Shown: piece after piece, positions 45,498-53,214 of the stretch
Position numbering within the stretch: the stretch's first letter is position 1
Layout: each line of letters starts with the position of its first letter
Source: a virus
DNA: 64,000 nucleotides
Direction: 5' to 3' (one strand)
Virus record (IMG/VR): IMGVR_UViG_3300008453_004667
Span: 1 to 64,000 of that record
The notes under the pieces: model-generated
Seen by the model: the letters and a program-made list of their open reading frames with translations, nothing else
Databases searched by the model: none
Told to the model about the DNA's origin: nothing
Translations under genes and position numbers: made by a program

Positions 45498-46138
45498 AAA
45501 TAGTTTTTATATTTGCACATTTAGACGATGAGTCTTTTGGGCCAGCCGGAACAATATCAAAATTGTGTGAAGATAATGAAGTTACAATTGTATCTTTATG
45601 CAAAGGAAATCGTCCAGGTAACGAACATGTTGAATCCAAAAGATTGAATTCTTTTTATAAAGTTTGTGATTATTTTGGTGCGAAACCTATAGTTTTTAAT
45701 AACTCCGATTGCACTTTAACTTTAGAAAAGTGTTTGAGTGATGTTGAATTGGTTATCAACGAAATACAGCCAGAGATAGTCTTTACGAATAATATATCGG
45801 ACATACATAGAGATCATAGAATAGTTTCCGAATCTGTTATGGTTGCCTGTAGACCTAAACCAAATTCTTCGGTAAAACAACTCTATATGTGCGAGATACC
45901 AGCTTCAACCGAATGGTCTATGGGTCAAATAGAGCCTATTTTTATACCAAATTATTTTGTGAATGTTGAGTATTATATGCATAAAAAGAAATTCGTATTG
46001 TCACTATATGATACGGAAACGTATTCTTATCCTGATGCTAGATCAGAAAAAAGTATGATAGTTCTATCGGAACAAAGAGGTAAACAAGTTGGATATAATC
46101 ACGCAGAATCATTTAAGATGATATATAACCTTCAATAG
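45494..46138 (+). CDS. PIG-L / LmbE-family deacetylase
   Basis: This 214-residue protein has AHLDDESFG at residues 8-16, the PIG-L metal motif (family consensus PHPDDE), and DIHRDHR for the second zinc ligand set. Such enzymes remove acetyl groups from N-acetylglucosamine-type sugars. It overlaps the previous gene by 4 bases and ends convergent with the minus-strand NodB-like gene, overlapping it by 26 bases. It is the last plus-strand gene of the island proper. Confidence 0.85.
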   Translation: MKIVFIFAHLDDESFGPAGTISKLCEDNEVTIVSLCKGNRPGNEHVESKRLNSFYKVCDYFGAKPIVFNNSDCTLTLEKCLSDVELVINEIQPEIVFTNNISDIHRDHRIVSESVMVACRPKPNSSVKQLYMCEIPASTEWSMGQIEPIFIPNYFVNVEYYMHKKKFVLSLYDTETYSYPDARSEKSMIVLSEQRGKQVGYNHAESFKMIYNLQ

Positions 46139-46667
46139 AAACCCTCTCTCTACCATAAAATTCATTAATACCGTAAGACTTTAAGACGGTTTGATATAAT
46201 CCATTTAAATCGTTATTATATGGGAAACAAAACTTAACCGGAAAAATATTTAAGTTTTTATTGAACCATTCCAACATTAATTCGGTGTCCATTTTTATAT
46301 GGTCTATTTTATCTTTCAGGCTGCTGAAAAAATTCAAATTTTTGTGAAAATGTGAATGTCCTCCTATAATAACGTTTTTTCTAGTAGATAAATAACTTAT
46401 CTGGTCCACATTCATAAAATCTTCATAATTTCCTTCGAATGCTTTTTTATGGCAATTTTCGGAACTTATGAATTTTTTAGATTGTTTTCCTTTACAAATA
46501 ATGTTTGTTGATACAAAAAATATTTTTTCTGTTTCTATTTTTTCAATTTTTGGGTAATAATAGAAGTGGTTGTAAAGTCCATCATCAAAAGTTAGAACAA
46601 AATCTTTTAATTTTGGAACTATTAAGTTTTTTTCTATTTTATGTATCATTAAAACTGGTTTGTCCAT
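46113..46667 (-). CDS. Polysaccharide deacetylase (NodB-type), minus strand
   Basis: I start at the ATG at 46667 (185 residues); a longer frame to 46757 would run through the IscA start and is rejected. Motifs: LTFDDG (Asp28, Asp29; NodB motif 1), GGHSHFH (HSxxH-type motif 2) and FCFPYNN (motif 3). This is a short metal-dependent sugar deacetylase. It is the only complete gene on the minus strand. It overlaps the PIG-L gene end to end by 26 bases and starts 28 bases from the IscA gene, so expression timing may differ from the rest of the island. Confidence 0.75.
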   Translation of the reverse strand: MDKPVLMIHKIEKNLIVPKLKDFVLTFDDGLYNHFYYYPKIEKIETEKIFFVSTNIICKGKQSKKFISSENCHKKAFEGNYEDFMNVDQISYLSTRKNVIIGGHSHFHKNLNFFSSLKDKIDHIKMDTELMLEWFNKNLNIFPVKFCFPYNNDLNGLYQTVLKSYGINEFYGRERVSIEGYISS

Positions 46668-46671
46668 ATCA

Positions 46672-46679
46672 AATAAATA
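46672..46679 (+). promoter_or_regulatory. Late-type promoter element candidate before iscA-like gene
   Basis: AATAAATA lies 24 bases before the ATG at 46696, close to the spacing at the other candidates (27-32 bases), with AGGAG at 46683-46687 between. It sits in the 28-base divergent gap between the NodB-like and IscA genes. Confidence 0.4.
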
Positions 46680-46695
46680 TAGTAGGAGAAAATTA

Positions 46696-47010
46696 ATGCT
46701 TAATATAACTGAATCTGCTGTAAATGAAATCAAACAATATTTAGACGATGAAAACAAATACTTGAGGGTCTATGTTGAGGGTGGTGGATGTTCTGGTTTT
46801 AAATATGGTTTTGATTTTGAAGAATCTGTTTCCGAAGATGATTTTGAAATTCCTTTAGATGGTTTTTCAATTCTTGTAGACTCTTTCAGTATGCAATATT
46901 TGGAAACCGCAACTTTGAATTTCAAAGAAGATATTATGGGACACACTTTTACTATAGAAAACCCTAATGCACAGACGACCTGTGGCTGTGGAAGTAGCTT
47001 TTCGGTATAG
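46696..47010 (+). CDS. IscA/HesB-type Fe-S cluster carrier
   Basis: This 104-residue protein has the A-type carrier fold signature: Cys32 in EGGGCSGFKYGF, and Cys96 and Cys98 in TTCGCGSSF. The three cysteines ligate a bound Fe-S cluster or iron for delivery to apo-proteins. The ATG at 46696 follows TAGGAGAA. IscA-like genes are known in marine T4-like phages. Here it lies directly after an island with eight radical SAM enzymes, all of which need 4Fe-4S clusters, so a supply role is attractive but inferred. The following gene is structural. Confidence 0.9.
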   Translation: MLNITESAVNEIKQYLDDENKYLRVYVEGGGCSGFKYGFDFEESVSEDDFEIPLDGFSILVDSFSMQYLETATLNFKEDIMGHTFTIENPNAQTTCGCGSSFSV

Positions 47011-47026
47011 TAAAGATGTCAGTTTG

Positions 47027-47034
47027 ACTAAATA
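47027..47034 (+). promoter_or_regulatory. Late-type promoter element candidate (ACTAAATA)
   Basis: ACTAAATA lies 32 bases before the GTG start at 47059, with AAAGGGAG (47046-47052) as ribosome binding site. It resembles the late promoters of T4-like marine phages and stands before the second block of structural genes. Confidence 0.45.
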
Positions 47035-47058
47035 CCACATTAACAAAGGGAGTTTAAT

Positions 47059-47391
47059 GTGGCTGAATTTGTAGAACTTACCATAGACCAGGGTGCGACT
47101 TTTAACACCGTAATTACTGTAAATGATGGTACCGGCGCAGGCCAAAACCTGTATGGATATATTGCCAGGTCCCAGATGAGAAAATCTTACTACTCCTCAA
47201 CAAAATACGATTTTAATGTTCAAGTGACCACTCCTAACATTGGAGAAATCACTATGATCATGTCAGCAGCAAATACTGCAAATTTAACTCCGGGACGATA
47301 CGTTTATGATGTAGAAATAGATGATGGCGCAGGTGAAATCACAAGAATTTTTGAAGGTATAATTACTGTCCTTCCTAACGTTACGAGATAA
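47059..47391 (+). CDS. Small virion-associated protein (GTG start)
   Basis: This 110-residue protein begins at GTG 47059, strongly supported by AAAGGGAG; the ATG two bases upstream is out of frame. The beta-rich sequence (FVELTIDQGATFNTVITVND, then LTPGRYVYDVEIDDGAGEIT) looks like a small tail or fibre-associated immunoglobulin-like domain of the type phages place beside fibre genes. It is followed by another small gene and a giant fibre. Function unknown. Confidence 0.6.
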   Translation: MAEFVELTIDQGATFNTVITVNDGTGAGQNLYGYIARSQMRKSYYSSTKYDFNVQVTTPNIGEITMIMSAANTANLTPGRYVYDVEIDDGAGEITRIFEGIITVLPNVTR

Positions 47392-47394
47392 AAA

Positions 47395-47595
47395 ATGCCA
47401 ATAAATGTAAACGTAAAACCACAAAAAACAACTATATCTTCGGTTACCGTGGCCAGAACTGCAAATTTAGCTCTATCACAATTGAATAATGTTGAAACTC
47501 AGGGTGTGGAAGAAGGATTCGTTTTGACTTATGAATCTGGATCCAATAAGTATGTTATGAAAGAAATTCCTGTAATTAACGGCGGAAGCTTCTAA
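47395..47595 (+). CDS. Very small protein of fibre operon, unknown function
   Basis: This 66-residue protein shows nothing catalytic. The LALSQLNNVETQGVEEGFVL and SGSNKYVMKEIPV segments resemble short linker motifs at the N-termini of phage fibres. It ends directly before the GTG of the 1756-residue fibre, so it could be an attachment or assembly helper. Confidence 0.6.
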   Translation: MPINVNVKPQKTTISSVTVARTANLALSQLNNVETQGVEEGFVLTYESGSNKYVMKEIPVINGGSF

Positions 47596-50500
47596 GTGTC
47601 AACAGCAATTGTAACCAAGTATTCTACCGCGAATACTGTACCTACTGCAAACTCACTTCTTGGTGGTGAATTAGCTTATTCATTTCCTTCTGGTAATTTA
47701 TTCATAGGAACTGAAGCCGGATCGTATGAAATTATTGGTGGTAGTTATTACACTAACATAATAGATCAGAGAAGTAGTAACACTTCATCCGGAACTTTAG
47801 TTTTACGGAATGTAGATGGTGATATTAGAACTAGTGTTTTTATATCAACACAAGATGATACTCCTGGATTTATTGGAAATTTAGATGGTATTGCGGATAG
47901 AGCAAACGCACTCCATAATTCAGTTCAAATAGTTCTTTCGGGTGATGTTCAATCGAATGTATTTACGACCTTTGGTAATACAGTTAATTTTCAAGTTGAA
48001 TTAAGTACTATAGTTCCCGGTGTATCTGGTACATACGGTAATTCTACTAATATTCCTGTAATTACAGTTGACACCAAGGGTAGAGTAACAGCTGTTTCCA
48101 ATTTAGCGATTTCTGTAGCATCACAAGAACAAGCAACTGCTGCCTTTGATAAAGCTAATGCAGCAAATGTATTAGCGCAAGCAGCTTTTAATGCAGCCAA
48201 TAGTTTAAGTCCCAATTTTAATCAGTCTGCATTTGATCGTGCTAATGCGGCTTTTAATTTAGCAAATTCTAGTTCTTTAGCTGCTAATACTCCTAGTTCA
48301 ATTGCAAATATAGCTTTAGATTTGGCTGGACTAAGTTATATACATGCTAATGCGGCTTTTGCTGTTGCGAATACTGGAGCTAACGCAGGACAAACTGCAA
48401 ATGAAGCCTACAGTTTAGTCAGTTATGTTTCAACTTCCGTAAATGCTTCGTTTGATACAGCAAATTCAGCTTATGATGCTTCAGTAAATACAGCTAATAT
48501 TGTTGTTGCTCTTGGTGAGTTAATACAGAGTTTTCAGGGAGTTGCAGTAAATGCTGAAAATATTTCAGTATCTACAAATACTTCTACTACATTAGCTTAT
48601 AGACACGCCAACGCTTCATTTAATGCTGCTAATACTAAATTAAGTTTAACTGGCGGCACAATTAATGGTAACGTATCGATTGTTGGTAATTTAAGTATAT
48701 CGGGTGATGTCAATTATATTGGCACAAATCAGTTACTTATTGGCGACAATATCATCACATTAAATGCTGATTTACCTAACAATTTAGCTCCCACTCAAAA
48801 TGCTGGCATAGAAGTTGCAAGAGGTTCCTCATCAAATGTTCATATAACATGGAATGAAGTTGCAGATAGATGGACATTTACAAACGATGGTACAAACTAT
48901 AGTAATTTTGCAACAGACTCAGCCGAGTCATATGCGAATGCCGCCTTTGCACAAGCTAATTCATCATTTGCATTAGGTACTCAAGCTGGTATTAGTGTTA
49001 GTGCAGCTTTTGATAGAACCAACTCTGCATTTACAAGAACAAATTCTTCGTTTAGTCAAGCAAATGCCTCCTATAATACGGCTAATGCAGCGTTTATACA
49101 GGCTAATACACCAAGTCATGTTGCAAACTCCGCGTCACTTTATGCCAATGCAGCGTTTGCTGCTGCGAATTCTTTAAGTCCAGAGTTCAACCAGAGTTCT
49201 TTTGATAAAGCTAATGCAGCTTTTAATTCTTCAAACTCTGTTGCTAACGTAGTAGGTTCTTATTCTAATTCAGCATACACTCATGCGAATGCGGCATTTG
49301 CTGCTGCAAATTCAATTACGTTTTCTGTAACTGACTTATATGCAAGAGCTCATTCTAATGCTGCTTATACAAATGCCAATAATACGTTAGCTGTAGCAGA
49401 TTCTTCTTATACACAGGCAAACCTTGCTACTGTTATTGCTGTTGCTGCTTATGCTAAGGCGAATAGTATTATTGATTTGGCAACAGGTCAAGCAGCTTTC
49501 GATGCTTCGAATAGTGCTGGTAATTATGCTAATTCCAGTTTTATACATTCTAATGCAGCATTTGCTTATGCAAATACTTTAGCTGCTGACTCTGTAGACT
49601 TCTTTGCTAGACCTCATGTTAATGCGGCATTTACACATGCCAATGCATCGTTTATACATGTAAACTCCGCATTTAGTGCCGTAAATACTAAATTCTCATC
49701 TTCTGGTGGAACAATTACCGGTAATGTAATAATTAACGGTAATGTAACGATAGATGCAATTCAGGCATCACTTAGTGTATCGACTTTAAGTGTGCAAGAC
49801 AATATTATTGATATTTCATCGGAGACAGTTGGTACACCTACAAATCCTGCTGGTATTAGAGTAATTCGTGGAGATGAGGTACCCGTACAGTTTAGATGGA
49901 ACGAATCATTATTAAAATGGACATTTACTAATGATGGATTTACTTATAGTAATGTAGGTTCGTCAACTGCTGAAGAATATGCTAACTCAGCTTTCTTAAA
50001 GTCCAACTCATCTTATGAGAGTCAGAATACAACAGGCATTTATGCTAACTTAGCTTTCACTCATGCAAATTCTGCTTATGAAAGTCAGAATGTAACAGGC
50101 ATTTATGCTAATTCCGCTTATTCTTTAGCTAATACTAAATTCTCATCTTCTGGTGGTACTGTAAGTGGTGATATCGTTGTTACTGGCAATTTAACAATAG
50201 TTGGTGAGACAGTTTATGCTAATACACAAACTGTATTAATCAAAGATAATATAATTACATTAAATGCAGCAACCAATTTATTATCTCCTGCTATCTTTAA
50301 TGCTGGTATAGAGGTTAATAGAGGATCATTATCAAACGTAGCTTTAATTTGGAATGAAACTGTAGACAATTGGCAGTATACGGTAGATGGAACAACCTAT
50401 ACAAACCTTTCTTCTGCATCGGCCGAATCTTACGCTAATGCAGCATTTGCTGCACAAAACACAACTGCAATTTACGCCAACTCATCCTTTAGTGCAGCTA

Positions 50501-52866
50501 ATACTGCTGACGATAAAGCTGTAACGTCTGGTAGTTATGCTAACTCTGCTTTTGTTGCTGCAAATTCTTCTGGTGCTTATGCTAATGCTGCGTTTAATTC
50601 TTCGAACATAGCTTTTTCAGTTGGTGCTACATCTGGCGCTTATGCTAATGCAGCATTTGCTTTAGCCAATACGTTATCTATAAGTGCAGTTGATACTTAT
50701 GCAAGACCACATGTTAACGCAGCATTTACTCATGCTAATGCATCATTTAATTTAGCTAACACCGCAAATGATACTTCTTTAAGTGGTAGTAATTATGCTA
50801 ACTCGGCATTTAGTGCTGCAAATACCTCGGATTCTAAAGCTGTAACATCAGGATCATATGCTAATGGAGCTTATACTCAAGCAAATACCGCAACTACTAA
50901 TGCGGCCACTGCTGATGGTAAAGCTGTAACAGCAGGTGACTATGCTAATGGTGCGTACAGTGCTGCAAATACTTCCGATTCTAAAGCTGTAACAGCTGGC
51001 AGTTATGCTAACGGTGCTTATGATAAGGCTAATACAGCAGACACTAAAGCTGTAACATCAGGTGTTTATGCAAATTCAGCATTTACTGTTGCTAATACTG
51101 CTGATGTTAAGGCTGTAACATCTGGTTCTTATGCTAACTCAGCGTATGAACAAGCTAATACTTCAAATACCAATGCTGCAACTGCTGATTCAAAAGCAGT
51201 AACAGCCGGTAACTATGCTAATGCTGCCTTTGGATCTGCAAATACATCTGATAGCAAAGCTGTAACGGCAGGTAACTATGCCAATTCAGCATACGGACAA
51301 GCAAACACTGCTACAACTAATGCTGCTACAGCTGATGGTAAAGCAGTAACATCCGGATCTTATGCTAACTCTGCTTTTGATACAGCTAATACTGCTGACG
51401 GTAAAGCTGTAACATCTGGTAATTACGCTAACTCTGCTTATGGTCAGGCCAACACCGCAACTACAAATGCTTCTACTGCTGACAGTAAAGCAGTAACAGC
51501 TGGCGATTATGCTAATTCTGCTTACAGTCAAGCTAATACATCGGATAGTAAAGCGGTAAGTGCAGGATCTTATGCTAATGGAGCTTATACTCAAGCTAAT
51601 ACCGCAACTACTAATGCAGCTACAGCTGATGATAAAGCGATAAGTGCTGGATTATACGCCAATTCTGCGTTCACTGCTGCTAATACTGCTGACAGTAAAG
51701 CATCAAGTGCAGGATCTTATGCTAATGGAGCCTATACTCAAGCAAATACCGCAACTACAAATGCGGCTACTGCTGACAGTAAAGCGACAAGTGCTGGACT
51801 ATACGCCAATTCAGCATTTGGTGCGGCTAATACCAAGTTCTCATCTTCAGGTGGTACCGTAAGTGGTGATGTAATCATTACTGGTAATGTAACAATTCAA
51901 GGAAATACCGCCGAATTTAGTGTACCACATTTCATTGTTCAAGATGGCATAATTGAAGTTAATGTTGAACAGATAGGAAATAATCCCGTAGAAAACGCTG
52001 GTTTAAGAGCCATGCGTGGAGATTTAAATCCAACATTAATTTTATGGAATGAAACGAATGATAGTTGGTCGTTTACAAATGATGGATTAAATTATAGTAA
52101 TATTGCTTCACAATCAGCAGAAAGTTATGCTAATGCAGCATTCAGTTCTGCCAATACGGCCAACAGTAATGCTATAAGTGCAGGCAGTTACGCTAATTCA
52201 GCTTATGCTTTAGCTAATACTATATCTTCTGGCGCAATTGATAACTACGCTAGACCACATGTTAATGCAGCATTTACACATGCTAATTCATCTTTTGATG
52301 CTGCAAATACTGCCGACTCTAAAGCTGTAACAGCTGGTAGCTATGCCAATAGTGCATTTGGTGTTGCTAATACTAAGTTAAGCACATCAGGAGGCACAAT
52401 CTCTGGTGATTTAAGTGTTACTGGTAATTTGACGGTATTAGGTAATGCTACTTCTATAGCTGTTTCAAGTATAAAAATAGATGATTCTTTAATTCAATTA
52501 GCTGCTAATAATGAATCGTCCGATACGATTGATATAGGTTTCTTTGGTCATTATAGCCCAGATGCTGGCGTGTCTAAAAAACATACTGGTTTATTCCGTG
52601 ACGCTAATGATGGTCGTTATTATCTATTTTACAATTATGAAGATCCTAGTTTCGAAACTCTATCGCCGAATAATGTAATTGATGTTGCTAATTCTACTTT
52701 TAGAGTTGCTAATTTAACTGCAAACGTCATTACAGATGTAATATCAATTCGTGGATATGATCCAATTAATTATACAAATACTGTTTATACTCATGCAAAT
52801 GCATCTTACTCTGCAGCAAATACTGCTATATCCGACGCTTTAGCCTTTGCCATTGCACTAGGATAA
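47596..52866 (+). CDS. Giant tail fibre protein (1756 residues) with alanine heptad repeats
   Basis: This protein is read from GTG 47596, adjoining the previous stop. After about 175 unique residues the protein alternates alanine-rich repeats (YANSAF, AVTAGSYANSAYGQANTATT) with beta modules. Each module starts with SSGGT[IV]xG and holds GNxTI, a DNII segment, and GIxVxRGD...WNE...W.FTNDG. I count five such modules; the last continues into HTGLFRDANDGRYYLFYNYE. The alanine repeats come in multiples of seven residues, suiting a trimeric coil. It likely forms a long fibre with globular bulges. No catalytic motif is seen. Confidence 0.8.
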   Translation: MSTAIVTKYSTANTVPTANSLLGGELAYSFPSGNLFIGTEAGSYEIIGGSYYTNIIDQRSSNTSSGTLVLRNVDGDIRTSVFISTQDDTPGFIGNLDGIADRANALHNSVQIVLSGDVQSNVFTTFGNTVNFQVELSTIVPGVSGTYGNSTNIPVITVDTKGRVTAVSNLAISVASQEQATAAFDKANAANVLAQAAFNAANSLSPNFNQSAFDRANAAFNLANSSSLAANTPSSIANIALDLAGLSYIHANAAFAVANTGANAGQTANEAYSLVSYVSTSVNASFDTANSAYDASVNTANIVVALGELIQSFQGVAVNAENISVSTNTSTTLAYRHANASFNAANTKLSLTGGTINGNVSIVGNLSISGDVNYIGTNQLLIGDNIITLNADLPNNLAPTQNAGIEVARGSSSNVHITWNEVADRWTFTNDGTNYSNFATDSAESYANAAFAQANSSFALGTQAGISVSAAFDRTNSAFTRTNSSFSQANASYNTANAAFIQANTPSHVANSASLYANAAFAAANSLSPEFNQSSFDKANAAFNSSNSVANVVGSYSNSAYTHANAAFAAANSITFSVTDLYARAHSNAAYTNANNTLAVADSSYTQANLATVIAVAAYAKANSIIDLATGQAAFDASNSAGNYANSSFIHSNAAFAYANTLAADSVDFFARPHVNAAFTHANASFIHVNSAFSAVNTKFSSSGGTITGNVIINGNVTIDAIQASLSVSTLSVQDNIIDISSETVGTPTNPAGIRVIRGDEVPVQFRWNESLLKWTFTNDGFTYSNVGSSTAEEYANSAFLKSNSSYESQNTTGIYANLAFTHANSAYESQNVTGIYANSAYSLANTKFSSSGGTVSGDIVVTGNLTIVGETVYANTQTVLIKDNIITLNAATNLLSPAIFNAGIEVNRGSLSNVALIWNETVDNWQYTVDGTTYTNLSSASAESYANAAFAAQNTTAIYANSSFSAANTADDKAVTSGSYANSAFVAANSSGAYANAAFNSSNIAFSVGATSGAYANAAFALANTLSISAVDTYARPHVNAAFTHANASFNLANTANDTSLSGSNYANSAFSAANTSDSKAVTSGSYANGAYTQANTATTNAATADGKAVTAGDYANGAYSAANTSDSKAVTAGSYANGAYDKANTADTKAVTSGVYANSAFTVANTADVKAVTSGSYANSAYEQANTSNTNAATADSKAVTAGNYANAAFGSANTSDSKAVTAGNYANSAYGQANTATTNAATADGKAVTSGSYANSAFDTANTADGKAVTSGNYANSAYGQANTATTNASTADSKAVTAGDYANSAYSQANTSDSKAVSAGSYANGAYTQANTATTNAATADDKAISAGLYANSAFTAANTADSKASSAGSYANGAYTQANTATTNAATADSKATSAGLYANSAFGAANTKFSSSGGTVSGDVIITGNVTIQGNTAEFSVPHFIVQDGIIEVNVEQIGNNPVENAGLRAMRGDLNPTLILWNETNDSWSFTNDGLNYSNIASQSAESYANAAFSSANTANSNAISAGSYANSAYALANTISSGAIDNYARPHVNAAFTHANSSFDAANTADSKAVTAGSYANSAFGVANTKLSTSGGTISGDLSVTGNLTVLGNATSIAVSSIKIDDSLIQLAANNESSDTIDIGFFGHYSPDAGVSKKHTGLFRDANDGRYYLFYNYEDPSFETLSPNNVIDVANSTFRVANLTANVITDVISIRGYDPINYTNTVYTHANASYSAANTAISDALAFAIALG

Positions 52867-52869
52867 ATA
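52862..52869 (+). promoter_or_regulatory. Late-type promoter element candidate (GATAAATA)
   Basis: GATAAATA lies 28 bases before the ATG at 52890, with TGAGGAAAA between as ribosome binding site. It overlaps the stop codon of the fibre gene upstream. Confidence 0.4.
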
Positions 52870-52889
52870 TTGTTTATTGAGGAAAATAA

Positions 52890-53213
52890 ATGGCAAATAC
52901 GTTTAAAAATAGTTTTTCACAAAGTGTAGGTCAAACTTCAGACACAATTTATACTGCTACTGGTGTTCAAGCCACCGTTATAGGTATGAGTGTTGCGAAT
53001 GTTACTCAGGCAGATGTAAAAGCAAATGTTTTTGTTACTTCTTCCGGAACAGATTATTTCTTAGTTAAAAGTGCATTGATAGAACCTGGTAGTGCATTAG
53101 TTCCTATTGGAGGAGATCAAAAATTGGTTTTAGAGTCTGGTGACTTAATTAAAGTTCAATCAGATACATCTTCTTCTTTAGATGTAATCTTAAGCGTATT
53201 AGAAATAAGCTAA
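52890..53213 (+). CDS. Small virion protein paired with giant fibre
   Basis: This 107-residue protein is beta-rich (TVIGMSVANVTQADVKANVF, SALIEPGSALVPIGGDQKLV), without cysteines. It resembles the 121-residue protein at 62606 in length and layout: both contain a TVxxxxxxN beta region, then a pattern of SxxIPxxSxLVxxxxD and a LESGDLxxV or EESDVLQL turn. A pair of small related proteins flanking the 3128-residue fibre suggests cap or adaptor roles, known for such phage proteins only in general. Confidence 0.6.
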   Translation: MANTFKNSFSQSVGQTSDTIYTATGVQATVIGMSVANVTQADVKANVFVTSSGTDYFLVKSALIEPGSALVPIGGDQKLVLESGDLIKVQSDTSSSLDVILSVLEIS

Positions 53214-53214
53214 C

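Noticed and set aside
46668-46757. Longer N-terminus of the NodB-like protein
   Set aside because: It would overlap the IscA start and ribosome binding site; the ATG at 46667 begins the part that looks like the family.
51286-51594. Minus-strand Ser/Cys-rich open frame antisense to the fibre
   Set aside because: It is the complement of alanine repeats; its composition follows from the coding repeat and it has no start signal.
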